DNA of 64,000 nt from CAVZTX01 sp963778375. Its GTDB lineage: Bacteria > Chloroflexota > Ktedonobacteria > Ktedonobacterales > Ktedonobacteraceae. The stretch spans positions 248,001 through 312,000 of the forward strand of contig CAVZTX010000028.1 of NCBI GenBank assembly GCA_963778375.1, written 5' to 3'. The translations under genes and the position numbers were made by a program. Below the pieces are notes generated by a model, which was given only the letters and a program-made list of their open reading frames with translations, searched no databases and had not been told where the DNA came from. The stretch's first letter is position 1. Each line of letters opens with the position of its first letter. Below, in pieces: positions 44,221-53,089 of this stretch.

Positions 44221-44415
44221 ATGTCCCAAGCCTCAACCTTCCACCCAACCGCATTTCTCTCCCCGGCTTCCAAATCAAGATCTCGATTTTCAATGTCCCG
44301 AATGTGTCAATGTCCCAACCAGGCAACCAGTATTGCACAGCGCAACAACCTCACAGATACACCCACAAAATGTGAACTACTTCACATCAAAGCCCCTCTA
44401 TCATCGTTATACTGA
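44221..44415 (+). CDS. Small ORF of 64 residues, possibly frameshifted
   Basis: The ATG at 44221 has CAGGAG nine bases upstream and lies behind a strong promoter. The frame is Ser/Pro-rich and ends at 44415. A neighbouring frame across 44280-44430 reads FQCPECVNVPTRQPVL and KPLYHRYTESTCHK, which looks more protein-like and includes a C-x2-C pair, so one base change may have broken a small zinc-binding protein. No family recognised. Confidence 0.35.
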   Translation: MSQASTFHPTAFLSPASKSRSRFSMSRMCQCPNQATSIAQRNNLTDTPTKCELLHIKAPLSSLY

Positions 44416-44450
44416 GTCTACTTGTCATAAGTAGCACCAAAGGAGTAGCT

Positions 44451-45839
44451 ATGTATATCACCAGGCAGCGTTTCCATTATATTGGCGCAATCTTTTGTCT
44501 CCTTCTCGTGCTCACCGCGTGCAGCCAGCAATCGGGAAATGCGACCACGCCAGGAATGTCCCCAACCACCACCACATCAACGCCCTCACCAACAGCAGCA
44601 GCGGTAGTACAGACATGTCCTGCACAGGCAACCGCGCGAGCCGCAATCATGCCACCTCTACCACCAGGAAATCATCCCAACATTGTCTATGTCTCCCAAT
44701 CAGACAATGGTAGTATATTGAAGCGCTACGATGTGAACACTGGCTCGACTCACACCATTCTTTCCACGAACGGAACCGAAACGATCCTGAAAGCAAACAT
44801 TTCACCAGATGGTCAATGGGTGCTGCTTGTAGCGAACCTGCAAAACCAGTTAGCCATCCAACTGGTACGAGTCGACGGCCAGCATTTGCAAACTCTCTAC
44901 TGTACTCCTACCCAGATGGACATGGATTCCGCGCTTCTCTCACCCAATCAACATTTCCTCGTGTTTAACCAGGTACAGGACGAAAACATCAGCACCCTCT
45001 ACCTCCTGAATCTAACAACAGGCCAACTACACACCGAGTTGTCGCCGCTACAACCCGGTTACCCCGATCTTGCCCAAGCACAGTTGCAAATCCCGGCAGT
45101 ATCGATATTGTCATCCTCCTCCTTCTCCAGCAGAACCACTTCTAACCGTAAAACATCTTCATTCACACCCTGGCCGTCAAAGCACTATCTCATCTATATT
45201 CCCATGAAATGGTCTAATAACAGCATCTACCTGATTGGCACTGTAAAGGCCACCGGTGCGCTTCCACATCAATTAGCACTCTTGAAAGATATCAATAAAG
45301 ATGTCACCCAACAAGCGACCAACCTGCAAGCCATCACCGCTCCATTCTCCGACAACGGCTGTCAAGACTACGATGTAACGCCTGACAATCAGCAGTTGGT
45401 ATGTAGCGCATATACCCTCATGCCACCAGCCACCCCAAGCACTATCATGATGCGCTCAATAACAGCCACCTCATTCCATTCAGTCTATAGCCAGCCATTA
45501 GGAGGAAGAATCGTTGCCCGAACCCTCTCCAACTCAACCCTCATCTTCATTCTAGACAAACCAATTGGCCCACCATCGCTGTGGAAAATCAATCTCGATG
45601 GCAGCAGCCTTACCCAACTGCTAACTACTCCAACGCCGGACCTGGATCTCAGCTTCGCCTACGCAAGCTATCTCCCCCGCTCAATTACATCTCCCGACGG
45701 CAACCAGTATGCCCTCACCATTTCCAACCTATCAAGCAACGCCCAATCGCTAGTCTTTGGTTCTCTAAGTGGTGGCACAGCCAAAACTTTTGCTTCAGGT
45801 ACCAACTCATTCTTATTGGCAGGCTGGGCGAACGTTTGA
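44451..45839 (+). CDS. Lipoprotein with beta-propeller-like (TolB-type) repeats
   Basis: 462 residues, AAAGGAG before the ATG. Signal peptide with lipobox LLVLTAC, lipidated Cys24, then a Thr/Ser/Pro-rich linker (about 30-55). The rest has repeated beta-blade-like units (SPDGQWVLLVANL, SPNQHFLVFNQV, TPDNQQLVCSAY, SPDGNQYALTIS) as in TolB/WD40-like propellers. Extracellular, anchored to the membrane; probably a binding or scaffold protein. Expressed from the promoter at 44118. Confidence 0.8.
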   Translation: MYITRQRFHYIGAIFCLLLVLTACSQQSGNATTPGMSPTTTTSTPSPTAAAVVQTCPAQATARAAIMPPLPPGNHPNIVYVSQSDNGSILKRYDVNTGSTHTILSTNGTETILKANISPDGQWVLLVANLQNQLAIQLVRVDGQHLQTLYCTPTQMDMDSALLSPNQHFLVFNQVQDENISTLYLLNLTTGQLHTELSPLQPGYPDLAQAQLQIPAVSILSSSSFSSRTTSNRKTSSFTPWPSKHYLIYIPMKWSNNSIYLIGTVKATGALPHQLALLKDINKDVTQQATNLQAITAPFSDNGCQDYDVTPDNQQLVCSAYTLMPPATPSTIMMRSITATSFHSVYSQPLGGRIVARTLSNSTLIFILDKPIGPPSLWKINLDGSSLTQLLTTPTPDLDLSFAYASYLPRSITSPDGNQYALTISNLSSNAQSLVFGSLSGGTAKTFASGTNSFLLAGWANV

Positions 45840-45862
45840 ATTGCTAATGAAGGAGACCGTAT

Positions 45863-46456
45863 GTGACAGACCAAAGGAAACCACGGTACATGACTATAGA
45901 TGAGTGGCGCGAACTAGAACGAACCAACCCGGATGTAAAGTACGAATACATCGATGGGCAGGTCTATCTCATGTCGGGGGGAAGTCTTGCTCACTCACGT
46001 ATTGGCACCAACACTGTAAGGGCTCTTGAGGATGCTTTGGGGAACCAGCCATGCTACGTCTACAACTCAGATGCAAGCGTAAGAGTGTCAGAAACACGCT
46101 ATACCTATCCTGATGCATCCGTATCCTGCGACCCCGCTGACCAGCCGACAATCGAACAGATGGAGGTGAAGACCCCATGCGTGGTCGTCGAAGTGCTTTC
46201 AGATTCAACCGAAGGCAAAGACAGAATTCGCAAGGCCAATTGGTATCACGCGTGCCCCACAATCCAGGAATACATGTTGATCGCCACCAAATATCAGGCC
46301 GTAGAGGTTCAGCGCCGCGCAGACGCTGAATGGACGCTCCATTTATTTGGTCCAGGCGATGAAATAGAGCTTGTGAGCATCGGAGTCCGATTTCCATTGG
46401 CTGCACTCTATCGAGGAACGCCGGTACCAGAGATGCTGAACGACCTCGACGAGTAG
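45863..46456 (+). CDS. Uma2 family endonuclease-like protein
   Basis: 197 residues from a GTG at 45863 with AAGGAG upstream. PD-(D/E)XK-like fold: MTIDEWRELE, KYEYIDGQVYLMSGGS, YTYPDASVSCD and VVVEVLSDSTEGKDR, the last two holding the putative metal-binding acidic residues. Family members are abundant in cyanobacteria and Chloroflexota, often as unlinked genes; nuclease activity is predicted, the biological role unknown. Starts 23 bases after the lipoprotein gene. Confidence 0.87.
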   Translation: MTDQRKPRYMTIDEWRELERTNPDVKYEYIDGQVYLMSGGSLAHSRIGTNTVRALEDALGNQPCYVYNSDASVRVSETRYTYPDASVSCDPADQPTIEQMEVKTPCVVVEVLSDSTEGKDRIRKANWYHACPTIQEYMLIATKYQAVEVQRRADAEWTLHLFGPGDEIELVSIGVRFPLAALYRGTPVPEMLNDLDE

Positions 46457-46479
46457 CAGACCTGGAAATCTATACAAGC

Positions 46480-46611
46480 TTAGTGAAAGCCATACCACTG
46501 CTGGCGTCGCTGCCATTCCTGGCTCTCAACCCCATCAGAACTATTCGCACCCTTACGGAACGCTACTACTGCGAGGACAATCAATGCCAATAAGAGGATG
46601 AGAGTAATCAT
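46480..46611 (-). CDS. Small single-pass membrane protein (43 aa)
   Basis: ATG at 46611 with AAAGGGA upstream, TAA at 46480. MITLILLLALIVLAVVAF is one transmembrane helix; the tail (GANSSDGVESQEWQRRQQWY and GFH) is polar and aromatic. I associate this kind of tail with a family of tiny proteins in Ktedonobacteria. No function known. It is convergent with the Uma2 gene and has been easy to overlook because of its length. Confidence 0.55.
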   Translation of the reverse strand: MITLILLLALIVLAVVAFRKGANSSDGVESQEWQRRQQWYGFH

Positions 46612-46818
46612 GAGTTGTTCCCTTTCCGAGTACATGCGTACTACCGCTGTTGCTGAACATCATTCCTCCTGGTCTTTCCAGCAAGGACTGTTCGTTTCTT
46701 TCTGATGTGAGAAGAATACCTGAAAGGGAGGGGTAAAAGAATAGCACCAGGCTATCGCGCAGCTATCACGAAACTATCACGATGGATGAACAATAATCTT
46801 TCGTCTTACAGAAAGTCG

Positions 46819-47246
46819 TTAAAACAAGCTCATCTGCACCACAGGCCTATGCCCATCCAACAAAATATAAGGCGCAGCCTGTTCAGGAGCACGAATATTG
46901 AGTTGACGTAAGTGTGAAAGATCGGTCAGACGACCAAGGCGTCGCGCCTTCAAAATCGCATCAGCCCCCACCGGCCCAATACCCGGCACACGCAGCAATT
47001 GTTGCCGACTCGCCTTCATAAGATCAACCGGTGCCTCGCGCAAATACCGCTCAGCCCATGCCCGCTTGGGGTCCATCTCCAGCAGCATGTTCAACAATTC
47101 TCGCTGGAAATCCTTCTTGGGAGCCAGTGCGTTCAAGCGCTCCTGCGTTGGCCTTTCAAGGTTCACCGAAACACGATCCGCCAGTTGCATCAGCCGATAA
47201 AGCTGCTCATACTCAATACCCGGCATAATCTTGAGGAGAATATGGA
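46819..47246 (-). pseudogene. Truncated copy of the radical-SAM DNA-repair gene
   Basis: Nearly identical to parts of the intact gene at 53805-54968: it keeps the segment from MPGIEYEQLYRLMQLAD to FQRELL and the C-terminal helix-hairpin-helix part, but lacks 103 codons between. The deletion (309 bases, relative to 54072-54380) joins at a short CAG repeat and keeps the frame, so a 135-residue product could still be read. The radical-SAM cysteine motif and the start are missing, so it cannot be an active enzyme. Recent duplication by sequence similarity. Confidence 0.8.
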
Positions 47247-47319
47247 CACAATTTCGTGTTCATCCGGCGGACATTCCCTTCCCGTTACTAGCGTACCACG
47301 GCATCATGAGCGAAGCTAA

Positions 47320-47560
47320 AAGCAGCAGTTGTTTTCGACTCGCGCCTTCATATATATCAATGAGAGCCTCGCGCAAATATTGCTCGGCTCATGCTGCTTC
47401 GGATCCTCGTCAAACATCATATTGCCGTCTGTCGGAAATGACAAGTCCTCAACTTTCTATCCATAGTCGCGTAGTAAGAAGCTGGCTTGGTAGTGGCGAT
47501 ATTCCCGCAGAAGATTTGTTGGAGGTAGATTCTCAAAGGGCATTTGAATCACAGAGCTGA
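47320..47560 (-). pseudogene. Older, degenerate second remnant of the radical-SAM gene
   Basis: Aligns by eye with 53978-54214 of the intact gene (for example CCATATTGCCGTC versus TCATATTGCCGTC and the CACCTTCCACCCATAG region) with many substitutions and frame losses. It contains the stretch that is deleted in the fragment next to it, so it stems from a separate, older event. Confidence 0.6.
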
Positions 47561-47746
47561 TCGATCAAGAAACCACTTGCGAAAGCGCAAGTTGAGTGCT
47601 GGTCAACGGTCAATTTTCCTGGCATCTATAGTGCCACTTGCGGATGTAAATTCTGGTGCACCAGCCTGCTAAGCTAATCCACTGCAAAGCGGTGTTAACG
47701 TCAATGGCCTGCTGAAGCCTGTTACCTTGGAAGTATCACGATAGAG

Positions 47747-48271
47747 CTATGTCTCTAACCAGGCAAAAAAGTCCAGCGCAAAAGTATGATACTGTGGAAG
47801 TAATGGTGTGGGTATAAACGTTTCAAGCGCCTCTAACAATGCTTTGCGGATTGAGGAATCTCCTGGTTCATTCATAAAAAAAGCTACTGCCAGCATGTCG
47901 ATGAGCGACTCAATGGAGTCAAGAGCAGCCTGCTGCTCCTGAAGTGTTTGTATCGGGGATGGCAACGTCTGAGTTGTCCAGGAAGCACCTTGGGCAAAAG
48001 GCATGACCTTCCAGAGCGCGTAAATCATAATCCGCCCGTTATGCGCATCCACAAACCACCAGCGATCGGGCGCTCCCTGCTCCATAGGCTCATTTGGTCT
48101 GCGAATTGCGGGACTGGCAAAGAATACGTAGCCAGGATCAGGCAGGCATTTCGTGGGCAGTGGCAGTGAAATAGCATGTTCTACTGGAATTTCAGCCTGG
48201 CGTAACATGTGTATTCGCTGGTTCTTTCGCATCTCTTTGTAGCTAAGATATATTCTCCCTGGGTTTGTCAT
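47747..48271 (-). CDS. Hypothetical protein, candidate immunity protein of the T7SS effector
   Basis: 174 residues, AGGAGAGG before the ATG. Soluble, no signal or membrane segment; Trp/Pro-containing beta-rich first half (WWFVDAHNGRIMIYALWKVM) and helical second half (LDSIESLIDMLAVAFF). I recognise no family. It is the last gene of the minus-strand operon, 61 bases behind the cysteine-protease effector; in polymorphic toxin systems this is the usual place for the immunity gene. That role is inference from position only. Confidence 0.65.
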   Translation of the reverse strand: MTNPGRIYLSYKEMRKNQRIHMLRQAEIPVEHAISLPLPTKCLPDPGYVFFASPAIRRPNEPMEQGAPDRWWFVDAHNGRIMIYALWKVMPFAQGASWTTQTLPSPIQTLQEQQAALDSIESLIDMLAVAFFMNEPGDSSIRKALLEALETFIPTPLLPQYHTFALDFFAWLET

Positions 48272-48332
48272 GTGTTATCCTCTCCTGGCGAGGTGATAGA
48301 ACTATCCTCCTGGCTATCAACCCCTAGACAAG

Positions 48333-49421
48333 TTAACTCGTATGTCCAATATCCGTCACAACGATTAATCCGCCAATGTTCTCCCATGCAGCACGCATCG
48401 TATTAGCGTCAATAAATTTGCCCGATTTATTCGTGCCGCTATCATTAATATAAAATCCTTCAATCACACCGCTGCTGCTATCCAGCTTTACACCTGTCAC
48501 AACAATCGCATGGTTAACATCTCCCCGCTCCAGGTACTTTTTGTTCGCCCATAGAATACCTGCATTAACTGCAATGATCACGCCACGTCCTTGTTGACCA
48601 TAGGACGATAAATCCACTAATGCAGCAGAGACCTCATGGTGAGCCGGAATACCATAATTCGTGAGAATCTGCGCTTGCTGTAAGATATTTGTGCCGCCTC
48701 TATCACGTGGCTCTCCCTCGGTTTCGCACAGGCCATGCTCGATAGCATAATTCACAATCTCTGTTTCGGTTACATGTAACCCAAACTGCAGGAGAATATC
48801 CTGACAGGAGACAAGTCCGCACGTTCCGCGATAGCCATCGCGTTGGCCCTGCTTGTGATTGAAGTCCGCGTATTCTTTGGGGTCTCCGACGACCAACACG
48901 TCCTGGCCCTTGGTATCCTTCAGATGGATGGTAGTATTGGGAGCTACCTCTAATTCAACACCGCCTCCCTTCAGATAGGCCAATAGCGTTGCATAGCTTC
49001 TCTCAAGCAGTGCTGCTCCTTGCACCAGCTCTTGCCCAAGTAGAGTATTAAGACGTCGCGCCTCTCGCTCAAACTCCTGGTACATGGTAAGGACCCGCTT
49101 GAGGTGTAACTGGACGGTGCGTAATCGTTCTTCCGCTTCTTCCACCTTCCGCCGTGCGAGCTGTACCATCTCAACTAACTGAGAACAATCTCCACCCCTG
49201 CTCGCGCAACCTGCCAGGGCTGCCTGGGCCTCCTGTAACACCCCTATCCAGTGTTGCAGCGTCCTCTGCCAGTATTGCTGTCGCTCTTCGAGCCATTCTA
49301 TGGTTCGCCTGCTCTCAGCCTGCATCATGTACAACGAGCTTAAGGCCTCACTCTGAAATTTCAGGAGCATGGAACGCATCGCCTGCAAGGCCTCTACAGC
49401 CTTGACATTTGCTGACCCCAT
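48333..49421 (-). CDS. T7SS effector candidate: coiled-coil N-terminus, papain/C39-like protease C-terminus
   Basis: 362 residues, AAAGGTG upstream. Residues 1-150 are almost wholly helical and coiled-coil, like the ESX/LXG-type targeting regions of T7SS substrates. Residues about 185-360 form a papain/C39-like domain: Cys201 in YRGTCGLVSCQDILLQFG, His304 in GDVNHAIVVTGV and Asn326/Asp327 in EGFYINDSGT give a complete triad, with Gln193 a possible oxyanion residue. Such domains occur as toxins in polymorphic systems. It follows a WXG100 gene by 4 bases. Substrate unknown; it could be a peptide-processing enzyme instead of a toxin. Confidence 0.8.
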   Translation of the reverse strand: MGSANVKAVEALQAMRSMLLKFQSEALSSLYMMQAESRRTIEWLEERQQYWQRTLQHWIGVLQEAQAALAGCASRGGDCSQLVEMVQLARRKVEEAEERLRTVQLHLKRVLTMYQEFEREARRLNTLLGQELVQGAALLERSYATLLAYLKGGGVELEVAPNTTIHLKDTKGQDVLVVGDPKEYADFNHKQGQRDGYRGTCGLVSCQDILLQFGLHVTETEIVNYAIEHGLCETEGEPRDRGGTNILQQAQILTNYGIPAHHEVSAALVDLSSYGQQGRGVIIAVNAGILWANKKYLERGDVNHAIVVTGVKLDSSSGVIEGFYINDSGTNKSGKFIDANTMRAAWENIGGLIVVTDIGHTS

Positions 49422-49425
49422 GCGT

Positions 49426-49698
49426 TCACCTTTGATTTAAAAATTGCCGCAAAACGTTCGCTTTCTTCTGCAGAAAAGTTGCCTCAGCTTCTGCTTTACG
49501 CATAATACGCTCCAGCATCGTCGTCGTCTGCTGGAACTCCTGCGCGTAACGCGCATACTCTTGATCGCGCCAGGTACTTCCCAGTTGCGTAAATTGCTGT
49601 TTCAACGCTGACGTCCGGTTACCTAGGTCGCTAGCGAACTGCTTCAAAGTACGCGCAAAACGCTCCATTTCGTCCGGGTCTGCTTGTGCCTGTGGCAT
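49426..49698 (-). CDS. WXG100 family protein (ESAT-6-like)
   Basis: 90 residues from the ATG at 49698, eight bases after AAGGAG; a GTG two codons earlier is too close to that site. Helical hairpin with the WXG-type turn as TWRDQEYARY (W-x-D variant), the usual family length, and a C-terminal helix (MRKAEAEATFLQKKANVLRQF). WXG100 proteins dimerise and are secreted by or co-secreted with the EssC/EccC system. It sits between the ATPase gene and the effector gene with gaps of 12 and 4 bases. Confidence 0.88.
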   Translation of the reverse strand: MPQAQADPDEMERFARTLKQFASDLGNRTSALKQQFTQLGSTWRDQEYARYAQEFQQTTTMLERIMRKAEAEATFLQKKANVLRQFLNQR

Positions 49699-49710
49699 GG
49701 TCACTGCTCC

Positions 49711-52700
49711 TTATCTGTTAGCTACCTGAGGTGGTGTAGATTTTTGTTGTATCGAGGATAATGCCCTCTGCAACCAGGGTATTGATGGAACACTATAGGG
49801 ACGGAACTTTTCCAATCGCCCAGTATCTTCATTGTAAAGCAGAGCGCGATGCCTTCCCAGAGTATTGGCTGTTGTCACATCAATCAGGCTGGTCGAATCA
49901 TCCACTGACATCTGAAACACCAGCCGCAAATCAAACTCTTTCAGCGCCCCAGGTTCAAGAGAACGCTTGAGGTTATTGTAGGTGTCACACCAGATGATGG
50001 TATGGATGCCGCATTCTGGCCCATTCCGCAAAATGGTGGCGAACTGCTTAGAGAGGCTAGGCGAGCTAGTGTCATCGCCAAAAGAAGAAAAACTCAACGA
50101 TGAAAAACTCGTAGCATCATCTGGTCGTAAATCGCGGATGCGCTGCAGACCATAGATAAACAGGTACATAGGTATGCTGCTGGCCGTGTTTGCCTCAAGA
50201 CGCCTCGTAAGTTCACCATGAATTTCGCCCATAGCTTGAACCAGTGTATGCCTTGTCACCACCTGCGTCTGGTGAGGCAAAGCCTCTGCTATCTTTTGCA
50301 GATAACTGGCAAAAGGAGCATCCTGGGGCGTAAAGTCAAAGATGTAGAAACGCGTCCGTGATCGATCATAATGTGCGGCCAGGCTGAGCAGTGTGGTAAT
50401 CTGCATACCCAACGCAGCCTCATCGTGCTGTCCAACCGTGACGAGGTTGTTCCCCGCCTGTGGCACAAACTGAACAGTGACCGCATCTTTGATAGCAATA
50501 GGATCGCCAATCCAGGCAGTAACCCTTTGGGGTGAAGTTGACGAATAGGGAGTAGCCAACGCCTTTTCAAAAGCTGCATTCTTTTCAACGCTTGCGTTAG
50601 CATCTCCCTGAAAGATAATTTGCTGCCAGGGACGTGATATCCGCATCTGCTGGGCATAAGCATTGATGCGTTTCAGGTGATTCCCCAATTCGTCCTCCGG
50701 CAGGAAGGCGCACTGGAACGGATTATTCCCCGCCAGCATGCCATTACTTGCATTATAGATAGCCTCGCCAGACCGTGAAAGGAGACGCGCTGCCGGGTTC
50801 TCGTCGCTGAGAATAATACGCGAATCCGCCTCTTCGCATTGCAGAGCAATACGTACCGCCATCTGACTGATCGTAGAACGTGCCAGGGTGTAGGTTCCGG
50901 CCAGTGTTTGCGAGCCAAGCATGACATGTATTCCAAAGGCCCTTCCCTGTCTCACCAACCGGTCAAGCAAAAGCTTTGCTTCCTCTGCAACCTTATCATC
51001 TAACGTGAAGAACTCCTGGAATTCGTCAACAAGCAGCAAGATACGTGGCATCCGCGCATCTGGATTCTTCATCCGGTATTGGATGATATCTTGCACCTGC
51101 GCATTACTGAAGAGTATTTTACGCTCCTCCAGAACCGTATCCAGCCCTTTTAGCACACTCTGAGCAAATTCGCGTTCGCTCTGGACCGCAACAACACGCG
51201 CGTGAGGCAACTGATATGTTGCATAGGGAGTAAAACCAACCGTCTTAAAATCAATCAGGTAGAGTTCCAGCTCATCAGGGCTATATGTCAGGACCAGATT
51301 TGTGAGAAGCACGTGCAAAAGATTTGTTTTTCCTGCGCCCGTTTTGCCTGCAACCAGGACATGCTGTGCTGTTTCCTTCCCCAGTTCCAAGTACTGCAAT
51401 TTGCTGGCTCCCGCCCGTCCCAATGGAACGCGGATGCCATCCCGTGTAGAAGCTTTCCACCAGCTACCCTCGAGGGGCATCACGCGCTCAAAAGGCACCC
51501 TGACCTCATCCGCCTCAATGGCAGCCTGCCCCACTTCTTGCAAAATGTTGTTGAATAACGCCAGCGCGGGTGGTGCATCCAGTCGTAGCGGACACTCTCT
51601 ATAATCGGGGTCCTCCCATGTCGCGCCCTGTCCATTGAGGGTAAGCACACACGATGTTCGTGCAAGTTCGGACATGGAAACATTGTTTCCGTAAAAATCA
51701 TAGCCCCAATTCATATCCTGAATGATGATTGTGAAAACGCCACAGCGCGGGCCATTTGTCGCAATCTCTATCGCGCGACGTACTGCATCCTCTGAAAACT
51801 TGGCCGGAAAATCGGTCACCACAAGCACACGATAGGGTTCCGCTACCTCTCCTGCCTGCATGTTATACTCCTCAATCGTAGAGTACTGACCCTGGAGATA
51901 CTTCTGGATAACAGACGCCATATGTTCTGTTAAATCGGTTAGCACCTTCTCAATATGCCTCGTCTCGCTCCATGCCCGGTTCCCCACCAGCTTCTCATTA
52001 TAATCAGTAAGCCTCATAAAGATAGCCACATTCTGCCCCAGCCCTGTCGGATCGATCAGGGTGAAACGCACTTTCCCCGGCGGTTGCATGGCAAGTAACC
52101 TGAGTATGATCGACTGAACGGCATTGTATGCGATCATTTTAGCCTCATGACCATTTACCCTCATTAAGAGATTTTCACGTCCAGGACAATTGATGAATGC
52201 AGGCGCTGGTGGTAACAACCTGTTTCTCGGCAAAAGGGTACCTATGCGTGTCGCAAGCTGAATTGCGGTAGCGGGCTTCCACTGTGACCACATAGCATCT
52301 TGCCAACCCAGTCCCCATATACTCGCGTCCTGAACGAACATGGCAAACTCGGGTTGTAACCTCGTCAGCTTCTGCGACAAATCCTGATCCAGGTTTGCGA
52401 TAGCCCTGTTAAAATCGTCAAGCTTGCGATCGTGGTGCTTTTGTATCTTTGCCATACGCTCCTTGTATTGCTGCTTCTGAGACAGCTTCCATGGAGTATC
52501 TCCCCAAAAACCCATAACCAGGCAGAGCACAGTAACGAATATAAGAAGGAATAAAAATGGAGAACTATCTGAAGCAGATACTATATTACATAAACTCAGA
52601 ACAAATAAGCCAGCAGCGCCAATTCCCACCCAGATTGCTGCTTGCTTAAAAAAGTCGGTGGCTCCACTAAACTTATATTTTGCTCGATCCAGATCCCCCT

Positions 52701-52854
52701 CTGCATTCCTCTCTTCTTCCTGTTTTCTCGTTATCTGTTCCTGCCGCTGTTTCTCGATGGCGGCACGTGCTGCTCTATCAGCTTCAAAAATTTGTTGTAG
52801 TCTGTGAAACAGTTCGCGCTGCTCCTGGACAAGAGAGATCGCAGGCTTATACAT
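49711..52854 (-). CDS. EssC/EccC-type FtsK/SpoIIIE ATPase of a type VII secretion system
   Basis: 1047 residues. An N-terminal coiled coil (15-65), two transmembrane helices (73-92, 99-118), a degenerate first ATPase-like domain (about 200-430), then an FtsK/SpoIIIE domain with intact Walker A VAGKTGAGKTNLLH (about 499-512) and Walker B RILLLVDEFQEFF (about 604-616). A third domain lacks the P-loop (VTVGQHDEAALGM in its place). This is the modular plan of EssC/EccC motors, without the FHA domains of firmicute EssC. AGGAG lies 12 bases upstream. With the two ESX-like genes around it, it defines a minimal T7SS-like locus; EccB/D, EssA/B and mycosin homologues are not present here. Confidence 0.88.
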   Translation of the reverse strand: MYKPAISLVQEQRELFHRLQQIFEADRAARAAIEKQRQEQITRKQEEERNAEGDLDRAKYKFSGATDFFKQAAIWVGIGAAGLFVLSLCNIVSASDSSPFLFLLIFVTVLCLVMGFWGDTPWKLSQKQQYKERMAKIQKHHDRKLDDFNRAIANLDQDLSQKLTRLQPEFAMFVQDASIWGLGWQDAMWSQWKPATAIQLATRIGTLLPRNRLLPPAPAFINCPGRENLLMRVNGHEAKMIAYNAVQSIILRLLAMQPPGKVRFTLIDPTGLGQNVAIFMRLTDYNEKLVGNRAWSETRHIEKVLTDLTEHMASVIQKYLQGQYSTIEEYNMQAGEVAEPYRVLVVTDFPAKFSEDAVRRAIEIATNGPRCGVFTIIIQDMNWGYDFYGNNVSMSELARTSCVLTLNGQGATWEDPDYRECPLRLDAPPALALFNNILQEVGQAAIEADEVRVPFERVMPLEGSWWKASTRDGIRVPLGRAGASKLQYLELGKETAQHVLVAGKTGAGKTNLLHVLLTNLVLTYSPDELELYLIDFKTVGFTPYATYQLPHARVVAVQSEREFAQSVLKGLDTVLEERKILFSNAQVQDIIQYRMKNPDARMPRILLLVDEFQEFFTLDDKVAEEAKLLLDRLVRQGRAFGIHVMLGSQTLAGTYTLARSTISQMAVRIALQCEEADSRIILSDENPAARLLSRSGEAIYNASNGMLAGNNPFQCAFLPEDELGNHLKRINAYAQQMRISRPWQQIIFQGDANASVEKNAAFEKALATPYSSTSPQRVTAWIGDPIAIKDAVTVQFVPQAGNNLVTVGQHDEAALGMQITTLLSLAAHYDRSRTRFYIFDFTPQDAPFASYLQKIAEALPHQTQVVTRHTLVQAMGEIHGELTRRLEANTASSIPMYLFIYGLQRIRDLRPDDATSFSSLSFSSFGDDTSSPSLSKQFATILRNGPECGIHTIIWCDTYNNLKRSLEPGALKEFDLRLVFQMSVDDSTSLIDVTTANTLGRHRALLYNEDTGRLEKFRPYSVPSIPWLQRALSSIQQKSTPPQVANR

Positions 52855-52876
52855 ATTTCTTGCTCACTCCTATGTA

Positions 52877-53089
52877 TTACTCTACTCTTCTTTGTGCTTC
52901 TAAAAGCGCCTTCGCCAGTTCTTGCATTTTAGCGAGTGTCCTCTCACCTTGCTGGTTAATAGGTAATAGATAAGCCGTCTCGAAAGATGTACTTACCGCA
53001 TCATTCCATTCCGCTTTGGTCGACTCCCATTTACTGCGCAAGATATGCAGACTGTTATTAAGTTGATCAACACTACCCAATTGGCCCAT
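52877..53089 (-). CDS. Small ESX/WXG-like helical protein
   Basis: 70 residues: helix, short turn, helix. HILRSKWESTKAEWNDAVST and TAYLLPINQQGERTLAKMQ are typical of short WXG100-related proteins (W-x-x-T..W-x-D), though the classical WXG turn is not clear. First gene of the operon, 22 bases before the EssC-type gene. The weak ribosome site (GAGAGAAA) is the only sequence odd point. Likely a structural or substrate partner of the ATPase. Confidence 0.72.
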   Translation of the reverse strand: MGQLGSVDQLNNSLHILRSKWESTKAEWNDAVSTSFETAYLLPINQQGERTLAKMQELAKALLEAQRRVE

